In this document: positions 47,801-54,388 of the stretch, piece by piece
Position numbering within the stretch: the stretch's first letter is position 1
Layout: every line of letters starts with the position of its first letter
Assembly: GCA_039707465.1 (NCBI GenBank)
Contig: CM077645.1
Coordinates: 147,308,503-147,372,502, forward strand
From: Rhabdophis nuchalis
Lineage: Eukaryota; Chordata; Lepidosauria; Squamata; Natricidae
DNA: 64,000 nucleotides
Direction: 5' to 3'
Translations under genes and position numbers: made by a program
Notes under the pieces: model-generated
The model's input: the letters and a program-made list of their open reading frames with translations, nothing else
Database searches by the model: none
Told to the model about the DNA's origin: nothing

Positions 47801-48097
47801 GGTGGCATACAAGGCACCAGAATCGTTAACAGGGAAAGAAGCAACGGCGCTTTAGCCGGCGGAAAAAGCTCTTTCTCCAGTTTCTCTCTTCCAGGGAAGA
47901 AAATAGAAATACTCGGGCAGGGCTTCTTCTGGCGGGCCCAACTTTTCCGCATGAGACCTCTTTCTCTCTCCTCCAGCTTTCCCCTTTGGGGAGCCCTTCT
48001 GCCCCCAAGACAGCGGCTCTCACCTGATCCCCCAAAGCGGTCTGCAAAAACGCAGCGGCTTAGGCCTCAGGAACTTCAGGACGGCAGCGGACAACAT
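19238..48097 (-). CDS. ECI2: enoyl-CoA delta isomerase 2 (peroxisomal and mitochondrial)
   Basis: Ten coding exons on the minus strand join without a phase error into 400 residues, close to the human protein (394). ECI2 moves 3-cis or 3-trans double bonds of enoyl-CoAs to 2-trans during beta-oxidation of unsaturated fatty acids. Residues 1-24 are basic and hydrophobic ([14 protein letters not shown]), a possible mitochondrial leader. Residues ~44-129 form an acyl-CoA-binding domain ([26 protein letters not shown]). Residues ~150-400 are the crotonase fold: [11 protein letters not shown] (197-207), NGPAVGIS (249-256, oxyanion-hole region) and SPEG (284-287, presumed catalytic Glu by family analogy). 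The C-terminus SKL is a peroxisomal PTS1. All donors and acceptors are GT/AG. Introns carry many repeats but none interrupts an exon. The gene is convergent with TEX56. Confidence 0.96.
19563..19994 (-). mobile_element. L2 LINE 3' end in ECI2 intron 9
   Basis: The minus frame at 19784-20056 reads [20 protein letters not shown] and [12 protein letters not shown], with the L2 3' UTR to the left. It has a short internal deletion compared with other copies. Confidence 0.88.
20241..20288 (+). other. candidate alternative 3' exon of TEX56
   Basis: 48 bp between a strong acceptor (CTTTCTGTTTATAG) and a donor (AGAAG|gtaatt). A possible donor CCAAG|gtattc follows the TEX56 stop at about 19157. If used, TEX56 transcripts would extend antisense to ECI2. 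Sequence evidence only. Confidence 0.25.
20440..20652 (+). mobile_element. L2 LINE 3' UTR and tail
   Basis: TTTTAATTTTCCTGTACACTG, then GAGTCCCTTCGGGGAGAGG and an (AATA)n tail match the other L2 3' ends in the window. Confidence 0.8.
21430..21560 (+). repeat. fragment of the 'tagtcctcgacttac' repeat family
   Basis: GACAGGTAGTCCTTGACTTAC followed by diverged family sequence. Confidence 0.6.
21690..21804. mobile_element. hairpin MITE remnant
   Basis: The arms AAGTCTTAAAGCTGTCAAG and CTTGACAGCTTTAAGACTTG are inverted copies around a short G/A loop. Related sequence at 59640-59800. Abuts the next L2. Confidence 0.7.
21806..22462 (+). mobile_element. L2 LINE, 5'-truncated with long open C-terminal frame
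   Basis: The frame at 21797-22288 is open for 163 codons ([20 protein letters not shown], then [11 protein letters not shown]). It is followed by the 3' UTR and an (AATA)n tail. Confidence 0.92.
22532..23019. mobile_element. TA-flanked palindromic DNA element (Tc1/mariner-like MITE)
   Basis: Termini CCGTATTTATTCGAGTATAA and TTATACTCGAATAAATACGG are perfect inverted repeats flanked by TA on both sides. TATAACGCGCACC repeats near both ends. An inner GC-rich inverted repeat lies at about 22830-22890 (CCACTGTACGCGACGAGG and its complement). It sits inside an older 'tagtcctcgacttac' repeat. Confidence 0.85.
23469..23691. mobile_element. non-autonomous hAT element
   Basis: Ends CAGTGGTTCCCAACG and GGTTGGGAATCACTG. 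The flanks AGTTAAGAC and AGTTAGAC resemble an 8-bp duplication with an indel. Confidence 0.75.
23692..24245 (-). mobile_element. tRNA-derived squamate SINE, split by a hAT element
   Basis: The complement reads the SINE seen at 28656-28856: the TATATAAG end at 23700, then after the insert GGTCCTCATTTTACC and CTGCATTCTAACCGCCATGCC at 24100-24240. The tRNA head is at the right end. Confidence 0.8.
23728..24044. mobile_element. non-autonomous hAT element, 'ggtccccaaccc' family copy 2
   Basis: Ends CAGGGGTCCCCAACC and GATTGGGGACCCCTG. Perfect 8-bp duplication CTTTATAG (23720-23727, 24045-24052). Inserted into the SINE. High identity to 8418-8768. Confidence 0.94.
24574..24717 (-). CDS. ECI2: ECI2 exon 9
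   Basis: 48 codons in phase 0, acceptor CTCATTTAATCAG, donor AAAAAG|gttagt. Encodes [16 protein letters not shown], then [20 protein letters not shown]. Confidence 0.96.
25166..25255 (-). CDS. ECI2: ECI2 exon 8 (catalytic segment)
   Basis: Exactly 30 codons, acceptor CCCCCATAG, donor ACTAAG|gtagca. Encodes [20 protein letters not shown] and [10 protein letters not shown]. Only the end falls in a start-to-stop frame, so it is easy to miss. It was found by expecting the segment between exons 7 and 9. Confidence 0.93.
26108..26444. mobile_element. non-autonomous hAT element, 'ggtccccaaccc' family copy 3
   Basis: Begins CAACGGTCCCCAACC and ends GGGGGTTGGGGATCCCTG, in reverse orientation to copies 1 and 2. 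A clear 8-bp duplication was not found. Confidence 0.85.
27107..27227 (-). CDS. ECI2: ECI2 exon 7 (oxyanion-hole segment)
   Basis: 121 bp, acceptor CTATTTGCAG, donor GACCAG|gtaagt. Encodes [19 protein letters not shown] and [12 protein letters not shown]. Confidence 0.96.
28103..28205 (-). CDS. ECI2: ECI2 exon 6 (substrate-binding segment)
   Basis: 103 bp, acceptor CTTCTATATAG, donor CTCAA|gtatga. Encodes [19 protein letters not shown] and [12 protein letters not shown]. Confidence 0.94.
28250..28520 (+). repeat. 'tagtcctcgacttac' repeat family fragments
   Basis: AGTAGTCCTCACTTAATTAC and ATAGTCCTCAACTTACAACC start two adjacent decayed copies or halves. Confidence 0.55.
28656..28856 (+). mobile_element. 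tRNA-derived squamate SINE
   Basis: The head AGCCAAGGTGGTGCAGTGGT has a pol III A-box-like GTGGTTAGAGTGC. GTTCAAATCTC at ~28729 fits the B box. The body ends GAAGCGGTATATAAATCTAA. The most complete copy in the window. Confidence 0.88.
29345..30275 (-). mobile_element. CR1-type LINE, 5'-truncated, in ECI2 intron 5
   Basis: Minus frames 29417-29887 (156 codons, ending [12 protein letters not shown]) and 29893-30111 ([20 protein letters not shown]) read the ORF2 C-terminal part. The tail TATTGTATTGTATT lies at the left end. Confidence 0.93.
30578..30647 (-). CDS. ECI2: ECI2 exon 5
   Basis: 70 bp, acceptor TTCTCTTGTGCAG, donor CTTACAG|gtatca. Encodes [20 protein letters not shown] and ends one base into Gly197. 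Confidence 0.94.
30836..31172 (-). mobile_element. tRNA-derived SINE of a second squamate family
   Basis: On the minus strand it starts GCTCAGTGGCTAAAATGCTG (A box) with GGTTCAAATCCC as B box. It continues through GGGAGCTCACTCC (plus strand) to AAGGTTCCCCTCGCA at the 3' side. A different family from 28656. Confidence 0.82.
31490..31890 (+). mobile_element. decayed LINE fragment with RTE-like ORF2 C-terminus
   Basis: Broken frames read [15 protein letters not shown], then [11 protein letters not shown] and FGQ-rich segments, the pattern of RTE-type ORF2 C-termini and distinct from the BovB copies. Many stops. Confidence 0.6.
32245..32300 (+). repeat. DNA-element end ('cggagtataagacgcacc')
   Basis: TACTGTATTTTTCGGAGTAT and two AGTATAAGACGCACC units resemble the end of the TA-flanked element at 22532. 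No partner end is visible because the minisatellite follows. Confidence 0.6.
32316..33560. repeat. minisatellite, about 14 units of 66-76 bp, in ECI2 intron 4
   Basis: Each unit contains GTAGGTAGATAAAGGTATGAAG, split here as GTAGGTAGATAAAGG and TATGAAG, then (AG)n, AAATAGAGAGAAATACGG and GTAGGTAGG. AAAGGTATGAAG recurs at 32405, 32479, 32551, 32623, 32693, 32763, 32834, 32907, 32979, 33051, 33119, 33191, 33257 and 33333. The 455-codon minus frame is a by-product of low complexity (Leu, Ser, Tyr, Pro) and not a gene. Confidence 0.95.
33763..33945 (-). CDS. ECI2: ECI2 exon 4 (ACB end, linker, crotonase start)
   Basis: 61 codons in phase 0. Acceptor CTTCTCACTACAG, donor GTCAAG|gtaaag. Encodes [16 protein letters not shown], a variable linker, and [15 protein letters not shown], the first strand of the crotonase fold. 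Confidence 0.95.
35114..35503. mobile_element. non-autonomous hAT element carrying a (CCTT)n microsatellite
   Basis: Ends CAGAGGTGGGTTTC and GAAACCCACCACTG. Perfect 8-bp duplication TTTCACAC (35106-35113, 35504-35511). Internal (CCTT)n then (CCTTT)n at about 35291-35373. Right-end sequence recurs at 59820-60000 and 63660-63760. Confidence 0.92.
36117..36450 (-). mobile_element. CR1-type LINE 3' end with expanded (AATAC)n tail
   Basis: CR1 3' end (GCAGAGTTGGAAGGGACC, GTTCCAGAGGTTAATTG) preceded on the plus strand by (AATAC)n at 36117-36190, the complement of its pentamer tail expanded to about 15 units. Internal deletion near 36283. Confidence 0.92.
36772..36870 (-). CDS. ECI2: ECI2 exon 3 (ACB domain)
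   Basis: 33 codons in phase 0, donor ACACAG|gtaagc. Encodes [16 protein letters not shown] and [13 protein letters not shown], the acyl-CoA-binding signature region. Confidence 0.95.
37101..37184 (+). repeat. (GA)42 microsatellite
   Basis: 84 bp of uninterrupted GA. In the ECI2 sense strand it is an 84-nt CU tract starting 57 nt after the exon 2 donor. Confidence 0.98.
37241..37403 (-). CDS. ECI2: ECI2 exon 2 (start of ACB domain)
   Basis: Acceptor TTTTCTTTTTCACAG, donor AAACAG|gtattc. Encodes [20 protein letters not shown], then [10 protein letters not shown]. An 84-bp GA tract (TC in the sense strand) begins 57 bp past the donor. Confidence 0.93.
38205..38272 (+). mobile_element. L2 LINE 3' tail fragment
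   Basis: CGCCGCCCTGGGTCC, then GAGAAGGGCGGGGTATAAAT. Only the end is present. Confidence 0.75.
39680..40267 (+). other. two adjacent unexplained open frames
   Basis: Frames 39680-39964 ([20 protein letters not shown], then [20 protein letters not shown]) and 39977-40267 (Thr/Ser/Ile-rich) abut within 12 bp. No family recognised. May be the remnant of an unrecognised retroelement or chance in ECI2 intron 1 (antisense). Confidence 0.2.
41327..41811 (+). mobile_element. L2 LINE 3' end with expanded (AAAT)n tail
   Basis: The frame at 41270-41647 reads [20 protein letters not shown] and [12 protein letters not shown]. The 3' UTR is followed by about 93 bp of (AAAT)n at 41719-41811. Confidence 0.92.
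42691..43440. mobile_element. hAT-like element carrying a captured NRG3 exon 1 fragment
   Basis: Ends CAGTGGCGTAGCGTGGG and, inverted, CAGAGGCGTAGCGTGGG differ at one base. Both flanks carry the 8-bp CCCTAACC (42683-42690, 43441-43448). Between them is about 650 bp of CpG-rich DNA that is not transposon-like but reads neuregulin-3. Subterminal CACCGGGC occurs at both ends. No transposase. Lies in ECI2 intron 1. Confidence 0.9.
42740..43242 (-). pseudogene. NRG3: neuregulin-3 N-terminal fragment (transduplicate)
   Basis: From the ATG at 43242-43240 the minus frame reads MSEG and an Ala/Gly/Glu-rich stretch. It continues with [20 protein letters not shown] and a hydrophobic segment ending [11 protein letters not shown]. 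Then come QDPFFLSK and [15 protein letters not shown]. This is the N-terminal ectodomain part of neuregulin-3, a membrane ligand of ERBB4. The EGF-like domain and all later parts are absent. The frame runs open into transposon sequence and stops at 42685. Open frame also extends upstream of the ATG through 5' UTR-like GC-rich DNA to 43452. Identity to NRG3 is by recognition; the source gene is elsewhere in the genome. Translation is doubtful, so it is listed as a captured fragment. Confidence 0.88.
43875..44169. mobile_element. non-autonomous hAT element, 'cagtggtgggtt' family
   Basis: Ends CAGTGGTGGGTTACG and GGAACCCACCACTG. 8-bp duplication ATGTGTGG/ATGTATGG with one mismatch (43867-43874, 44170-44177). 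Confidence 0.9.
44310..45450 (-). mobile_element. ancient L2-like LINE fragment, split by a hAT element
   Basis: Heavily diverged, but in the same order as the L2 at 54.4-56.9 kb: CATGTAGGGCTTTAAAAG, then after the insert GGCAGCCCCATGCAGTG, and CATTGAAAAGTAGGGGCAG near 45210. No frame survives. Confidence 0.55.
44390..44722. mobile_element. non-autonomous hAT element, 'ggtccccaaccc' family copy 4
   Basis: Ends CAAGGGTCCCCAACC and GGTTGGGGACCCCTG. Perfect 8-bp duplication CCTTAAAT (44382-44389, 44723-44730). Same orientation as copy 3. Confidence 0.94.
45451..46759. other. ECI2 intron 1, unique sequence
   Basis: Several short frames, none recognised, and no defined repeat. Confidence 0.4.
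46760..46880. mobile_element. 121-bp hairpin hAT MITE
   Basis: Ends TACTGTTTCTCAACCTTGG and CCAAGGTTGAAAAATACTG. The arms pair through the GGACTTTAACTCCCAGAAT region. Perfect 8-bp duplication CTTTAAAG (46752-46759, 46881-46888). Confidence 0.9.
47600..47725 (+). mobile_element. CR1-type LINE 3' end
   Basis: GGGTCTCCTGCTTGGGCGG, then GGACTAGATGACCTCCAAGA and CCAACTCTGTTAAT match CR1 3' ends. Lies just inside ECI2 intron 1. Confidence 0.75.
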
Positions 48098-48420
48098 GCC
48101 CCGAGAAAGTCAGCCAAAGAGACTCCGCCTCCGGCCGCCCGGGCGAGAAAGCCAAGCCGAGGCTCGCGAGTTTTAAATGAAGCGGCCAAGGCCGCCAGGG
48201 GGCATCGTCGTCGCTCCTCCCCCCTGCTCGGGAGGCGTGTGCGTGAAAGGGGGTGGAGCTGGAAAAGAGAAGGGTGGGGCTTCTTCCGGGGAGTCCATGG
48301 CGGTTCTCCCGGGTTAACGCGGGACAATTGCGCGAGCGCCCTCTAGAGGGACAACGGCGCGGAACAGTGGGCGGGAAAGAACGGCGGCGGATCGAGGGTG
48401 GATGAGGCAGGGAAGTGAAC
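47830..48420 (-). promoter_or_regulatory. CpG island, ECI2 promoter and first exon
   Basis: GC-rich with dense CpG (for example 48110-48240 and 48300-48395). Contains ECI2 exon 1 at 48024-48097. Transcription start is expected between about 48100 and 48350. No TATA box seen, as is common for housekeeping metabolic genes. Confidence 0.85.
48024..48097 (-). CDS. ECI2: ECI2 exon 1 (start codon)
   Basis: ATG at 48097-48095 inside the CpG island. 24 codons plus AG, donor ATCAG|gtgaga. Chosen because its phase 2 end joins T of exon 2 to give Ser, and the peptide ([14 protein letters not shown]) is leader-like, as in other ECI2 proteins. Confidence 0.88.
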
Positions 48421-48825
48421 GTGTAAACTCTATGTTAATCTGGGCAGGTGACGTGGTTCGCGTCTTCTTAAAGGTTTTGTGTTTAATCTGTCATTTCGGA
48501 TATCCTGACTTCATCTACTGGTCCTTTTTCACGCGTGACATTCATCTGCCCGCTCGAGAGGAGCGCTCTAGAAATGTGGAGCAAGTGTTTCATTACCCAA
48601 CTAGGTAAACACCATCAATACTATTTGGGAAAATGAAAGGTCTGTAAATAAACAGCCAGGCGCAAGAGAGCACCAAGGACTCTGAGTTATACATATTCTC
48701 TTCCGTGGACTCCTTAGAAGAAGTCTTGACGAATTGCATACCCACACACTACAGGTAGTCCTACACTTAAGTAAGAAAAACCAAAAGTATGCATATAGAT
48801 TGGGAGAAAGCAGGCTTAATAGCAG

Positions 48826-48980
48826 TAACTGAGAGGGATCTAGGAGTCTGAGTGGACAACCAGCTAAATATGAGCCAGCAGTGTGCAGCGGCAGCCAAAA
48901 AGCCAATGCAATCCTAAATTGCACTAATAGAGGGAGACAATCAAAATCAAGCAAGGTACTAATATTGTTACATACTGACA
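48826..48980 (+). mobile_element. CR1-type LINE fragment, plus orientation
   Basis: GAGAGGGATCTAGGAGTC, then TATGAGCCAGCAGTGTGCAG match the CR1 ORF2 segment at 6729-6830. Truncated. Confidence 0.75.
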
Positions 48981-48984
48981 AAAG

Positions 48985-49462
48985 GTCCAATCCTCTGCTT
49001 AGGTAGGAAACCCTACACCACTTCAGACAAATTGTTATCTAATTCCTTCTTAAAAACTTCCAGTGTCGGAGCATACAATTTCTGGAGGCAAGTTGTTCCA
49101 CTGTAATCATTCTAACTGAAATTTCTCCTTAGTTCTAAGTTGCTCCTCTCCTTGATTAGTTTCCACCCATTGCTTCTTTTCCTGCCCCCAGGTGCCTTGG
49201 AGAATAGTTTGACTCCCTCTTCTTTGTGCCACCCTCTGAGATATCGGAACACTACTATCATGTCTCCCCTAGTCTTTCATTTCATTAAACTAGATGTACC
49301 CAAATCCTGCAACCGTTCTTCATATGTTTTATCCTTGAGTCCCCTAATCATCTTTGTTGCTCTTCTCTGCACTCTTTCTAATCTCAACATCTTTTTTACA
49401 CTGTAGTGACCAAAATTGGATGCAGTATTGCAAGTGTGGCCTTACCAAGGCATTGTAAAGTG
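48985..49462 (-). mobile_element. CR1-type LINE fragment, minus orientation
   Basis: CR1 3' end complement: CACTTCAGACAAATTG, CTCCTCTCCTTGATTAGTTT, then CAAGTGTGGCCTTACCAAGG. Head-to-head with the preceding fragment. Confidence 0.85.
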
Positions 49463-50075
49463 GTAGTGACCATTCAAAGTTACACGGGCACTGAAAAAAG
49501 TGATTTATGACCAGTGGTGAAATTCTTTTTTTTTTTTTTTACTACTGGTTCTGTGGGCATGGCTTGCTGGGCGTGGTAGGGGAAGGATACTGCAAACTCC
49601 CCATTCCCTCCCTACTCCTGGGGGAAAGATATTGCAAAATCCTATTCCCAACCCATTCTGGGGTCAGCCAGAGGTGGTATTTGCCGGTTCTCCAAAGTAC
49701 TCAAAATTTCCACTACCGGTTCTCCAGAACCTGTCACCCCTGCTTATGGCCATTTTTCACACTTAACGGCCATTGCAGCATCACCATTGTCACATGATTT
49801 ACATTCAGATGCTTGACAATTGACTCACAACATTTCTGATGGTTGCAGCGTCCTGGGTTAAGAGATCACCTTGGGTGACCTTCTGACAAGCAAAGTCAAT
49901 GGGAAAACCAGATTCACTTAACTGTGGTTACTAATTTAACAACTGCAATGATTCATTTAACCAATGCGGCAAGAAACGTCGTAAAATGGGGCAAAACTCA
50001 CTCAACAAATTTCTCACTTAGCAACATACATTTCAGGCTCAATTGTGATCGTAAGTTGAGGACCACCTATATCCC
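49462..50075 (+). repeat. 'tagtcctcgacttac' family element, near complete, split by a hAT element
   Basis: Runs from GACCATTCAAAGTTACACGG to GTAAGTTGAGGACCACC and aligns along its length with 60170-61030. The ends of the family are inverted repeats (TAGTCCTCAACTTAC and GTAAGTTGAGGACCA), so a DNA element is likely. Superfamily not assigned. Confidence 0.7.
49512..49742. mobile_element. non-autonomous hAT element nested in the preceding repeat
   Basis: Ends CAGTGGTGAAATTC and GAACCTGTCACCCCTG. Imperfect duplication TTTATGAC/CTTATGGC. Contains an 18-bp T run. Confidence 0.8.
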
Positions 50076-50248
50076 TCCAAACACTGTAAAGTAGTGGTCC
50101 CTAAGTTGGTGTTCTCCAGATATATTGGGGTTCGGTTCTGATAATCACTTGCTGGCCTGGTCTGAAGATTAGGGCCACTAGTTGAGGCACTAGGTGAGAA
50201 TTGCGCGTCCTACTTAACAGACTACCAGCTGTAACATTCCAGTAAAAG

Positions 50249-50513
50249 CAGAGGTGGGTAGCTCCTGGTTCAGCCTGGTTCGGCTGAAGTGGTAGTGGTC
50301 ATTTGGCCTGGGTCACAGAACCAGTAGTGACTCAGGCTGGCCACGCCCCCAAACTAGTTCCCTGGTCTCTTCTGCCATTGCTGGCATTTTTCTGTGCATG
50401 CGCAGAACAATTAACAATTGCGCATGTGTGAGCAATATGAGCAAAGCGTGCAGCGCGCATGCAAAGCACACACACAGCAAACCAGTACCAACCGGTACAG
50501 GAACCCATCCTTG
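50249..50513. mobile_element. non-autonomous hAT element
   Basis: Ends CAGAGGTGGGTAGC and AGGAACCCATCCTTG. Perfect 8-bp duplication AGTAAAAG (50241-50248, 50514-50521). Contains CTGTGCATGCGCAGAAC and an ACCGGTAC palindrome. Confidence 0.92.
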
Positions 50514-50837
50514 AGTAAAAGTATACATAGGATTATATATTAAGATGATGCAACCCCTTTCCTGCCTTCTCTATAGAAAGCTCAACTGAGTTAGAGAGCA
50601 GATTGGTGTTAGTGGTGATTTTAGTAGCCTGAATGGGCCCATAATTGTATATTGGTAAGATAGGAACAGGAGTCTGTTATGATTCTATGCATTTGGAAAG
50701 TTCCACAGGAAAGAGCTTTTGATGTGAACCATCATTAGATGGGTAAATGAGATGTAACCTATAGGTTTTAATCTTAAGGAGTTAGGCAGCCACATAAATG
50801 CACAAAGTCAAATCGGATGTATTAATTAGAGAGTCAC

Positions 50838-51045
50838 TTTGGTGTAGTGGTGAAGGCACCAGGCTTGAAGCTGGGAGTCTGAGTTCTGGTCCTGCCTTAG
50901 GTGCAAAGCCAGCTGAGTAATCTTGGACCACTCTCTTAGCCCTTGGAAGAAGGCAGTGGCAAACCATTTCTGAAAAACATGACCAGAAAACTTCCGAGAC
51001 TTGTCCAGGCACATACTAAGAGTTAGGACTGACTTGGAGCCATTC
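50838..51045 (+). mobile_element. Sauria-type tRNA SINE with BovB-like tail
   Basis: The head TTGGTGTAGTGGTGAAGGC has an A-box-like pattern and GAGTTCTGGTCCTGCC a B-box-like one. The 3' half (GGCAGTGGCAAACCATTTC, then CTTCCGAGAC) resembles BovB-derived SINE tails. Confidence 0.8.
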
Positions 51046-51299
51046 ATATTCCAACATATTAATTAATTAACATATTTAATAATTGAGTTTTGGCCATGCA
51101 GCAAACTAATGAAACTTAAACGATACCTGTTTGGACTATAGTGTTTGGTGGCATCAGTATATACTCTGGATACTCCCATTTTGATTTTTAGGCATTTTAT
51201 TTAAAAAAATAAATTAGCATCTCTTCCTTTTGGTATTGGCTCTGATATGGAATGAAAATCACCATTTAACGTCTTTTTTGCATATTATGAGATACTTTT

Positions 51300-51644
51300 T
51301 TTTTTTTTTTGCAAAAAAAAGTTTTATTGGTTTTTACAATTTTTTAGCAAGGAAAGGGTATATAGGGTATAAGAGAAACATTTTGGAGGCATCCATATCG
51401 GGGGTGCAGGCCGCCCCCAAGGCTTCATACAAAGATTAATTATTTTTCCATTTAAGGTGGCAGGAGTTACATATATGTCATTTCACAAAGTTCATGCATT
51501 CAATACATTGTTTCTACAAAGCATCCAAAAGAAAAAGTTACAGTACATTAAAGGAAATCATTTTTGTAAACCGAGTCTTTTAGATATTGTATCCTCATCC
51601 TCCCTCCCACCAGTGGGCGGTGCCATGGCCCCTCCCGTTCCCCC
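51300..51644 (-). mobile_element. retroposed sequence with poly(A) and 16-bp target duplication
   Basis: Flanked by ATTATGAGATACTTTT at 51284-51299 and 51645-51660. On the minus strand it ends CCAATAAAAC, T-run, GCA and poly(A), so it was inserted by LINE1-type target-primed reverse transcription. The inside is not coding. It may be a 5'-truncated L1 3' UTR or a processed transcript end. Confidence 0.82.
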
Positions 51645-51660
51645 ATTATGAGATACTTTT

Positions 51661-53279
51661 AAATGGACTGTATTGATAATGTTTACATACAAGTTTATGC
51701 ATGATTAATTCTACCATGGTTCACTAAACAAAGCAACTATTAGGTTGGTATAACATTGAGAAACTAAGACATTGATAGATTTAGCACAATATAAAGGGAT
51801 TTTGGCTTCTTCATGGAGCAACATGTTGTGTTAACTCAAGAAAACGAAAAAGTTAGGCTGGAACTGACTTTAGCTACAGAGCACCATAATGTCTTTTTGT
51901 CCAGCCCATTAGAAAAAATCAAGTGCTATTTTTAATGTTATAGCTTTTTCAAATGGATTTCAAATTTTAATCATAACAAGACTAGCCTTAGCTGAGAGAA
52001 ATTCTGTGCTTCTTTGGCTATCCATCTCTCAGACTCTTTGGCTGTCCAAACTCTGAAGGTCAGAACCAGCATTTTGAATTGTTTTCTTTTCACTATACTT
52101 CTAAGTGGGTCAATGGGTTTATGTGTTGTGGGAACACCAAATAAGGCTCAATTGACCCAATCAAGCCAACCTTCGGGAGGTTAAATGTAATGCCAAAGCT
52201 ATTTGATTGAACTGATTCCACATAGCATGCTGTGATATGGGATTGCCTAGCCTAGACTGAGTTTTCATAAAATGTTGTTTTCAGATGAAGGAGCTAGAAA
52301 GAAACACCAGCTGAAAAGAAAAAACAATTCAATTATAGAACTTGTTTCCAAGATTTGATAGCACAGGATACAGTATCCAACATAATTGGCTGTAGTAGCC
52401 AAATCTCATTTTGTCCAGCTTGTGGCCAATATCAGGAAACTTTGTCAATATAGCTGGCAGGAGCTCATGAAGTTCTAAGCATCTTGCAGAGGAAAATTAG
52501 GGGATGTGTCAGTCTGTATTGGCAAAATGGTGGGTTTTGACCGTCAATATGATTATCTGTTGCACGAATATGCAATATATACTTACTACAGCTGTAATTA
52601 AGTGGATTAAGCCTGTGGTAGGAACAGGGAAATCCAGAAAGCAATACTCAAACCCTGGTCAGGGATTGGAAAAGGTACCTAGGTGAACAATGTGCGCTCT
52701 TCATATAGCATGTATCTCTTCTTCTGTGATATGAATTAGTGACTCATCCAGTATAGATTGCTTAAGTGAAACAGAGTGTTACCTATGAGTTAGAACATGG
52801 GAGTTTGCAGCAACTATAAGTTTAATCAGAATGATAAATTACATCTTGATGAAAATATGAAATGAATGGAATTTGTCCCTTGTTTCCCCCCTCCCCCAAT
52901 CCCAAACTCATATGTTGGGGAATATTTACATCTCAGTGTCAGCTATATTTGGGTGGTGAGCTGTCTAGAATTCCCCTCCAATGGCAAGTTGGAGAAATCC
53001 AGCAAGAGAAAGAAGAGAATATTTGTAGCTCAGGATTGAACTGTAGGGTCCATGGTGCTCTCTGAGTTTGGTTGTTTTATTGCAGACATTTTGTCTATAT
53101 AAATAATAATATTTGATAATATTATTGGTTGTTGGTTGGTTGTTTTATTATCAAGCTAGGTATTATCAAAGCATTGATGAAACAACCAAGCTCAGACAGC
53201 ACCAAAGACCCCACAAAAGGAAAGAAAGAGAGGCATGGTCTTGTGACAGTGTTTTATCTCATCAAACAATCCACAAAGA
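51661..53279. other. non-coding stretch upstream of ECI2, nothing firmly recognised
   Basis: AT-rich. 52060-52180 has words reminiscent of very old LINE sequence, but too weak to call. Confidence 0.35.
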
Positions 53280-53284
53280 CCTAC

Positions 53285-54388
53285 TTAGTTCTTAGCATAC
53301 AATAATACAATAGCAGAGTTGGAAGGGACCTTGTAGGTCTTCTAGTCCAACCCCCTGCGTGGGCAGGAACCTTATACCATTTCAGACAAATGGCTATCTA
53401 ACATCTTCTTAAAGACTTCCAGGGTTGGGGCATTCACAACTTCTGGAGGCAAGCTGTTCCAGAGGTTAATTGTTCTGACTGTCAGGAAATTTCTCCTTAG
53501 TTCCAAGTTGCTTCTCTCCTTGATTAGTTTCCACCCATTGCTTCTTGTCCTGCCCCCAGGTGCCTTGGAGAATAGTTTGGCTCCCTCTTCTCTGTGACAC
53601 CCTCTGAGATATCGGAACACTGCTATCAAGTCTCCCCTGGTCCTTCTCTTCATCAAACTAGACATACCCAGTGTCTGCAACCGTTCTTCATATGTTTTAG
53701 TCTCCAGTTCCCTAATCATCTTGGTTGCTCTTCTCTGCACTCTTTCCAGAGTCTCCACGTCTTTTCTACATCGTGGCGACCAAAACTGTATGCAGTATTC
53801 CAAGTGTGGCCTTACCAAGGCACTATACAGTGGCATTAACACTTCACGTGATCTAGATTCTATCCCTCTGTTTATGCAGCCTAGAACTGTGTTGGCTTTT
53901 TTGGCAGCTGCTGCACACTGCTGGCTCATATTTAAATTGTTGTCCACTAAGATTCCTAGATCCCTCTCACAGTTGCTACTATTGAGCAAGGTACCACCTA
54001 TACTGTACTTGTGCATTTGGTTTTTCTTGCCTATATGTAGAACCTTACTTTTTTCACAATTGAATTTCATTTTATTAGATAGTGCCCAATTGTCAAGTTT
54101 GTCTAGATCCTTCTGTATCCTAAGCCTATCTTCTGGAGTGTTGGCTATTCCTGCCAGCTTGGTGTCGTCTGCAAATTTGATGAGTTCCCCATTCATCTCC
54201 TCATCCAAATCGTTGATGAAGATGTTAAAGAGTACTGGACCTAAAACAGAGCCTTGGGGGACTCCACTGCATACTTCCTTCCATGTAGATGCAGTTCCAT
54301 TGAGGACTACACATTGAGTGCAGTTGGTCAGCCAGTTGCGAATCCATTTGGTGGTGGTGCTGTCTAACCCACAATTTTCTACTTTATC
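53285..54388 (-). mobile_element. CR1-type LINE, 3' part of a copy split by L2
   Basis: The minus frame at 53372-54388 is open for about 340 codons: SGVPQGSVLGPVLFNIF (RT motif), [13 protein letters not shown] (the F-A-D-D catalytic motif) and the CR1 C-terminus to SHLSEMV. The tail ATTGTATTATTG lies at the left end. The 5' part resumes at 56904. Confidence 0.95.
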
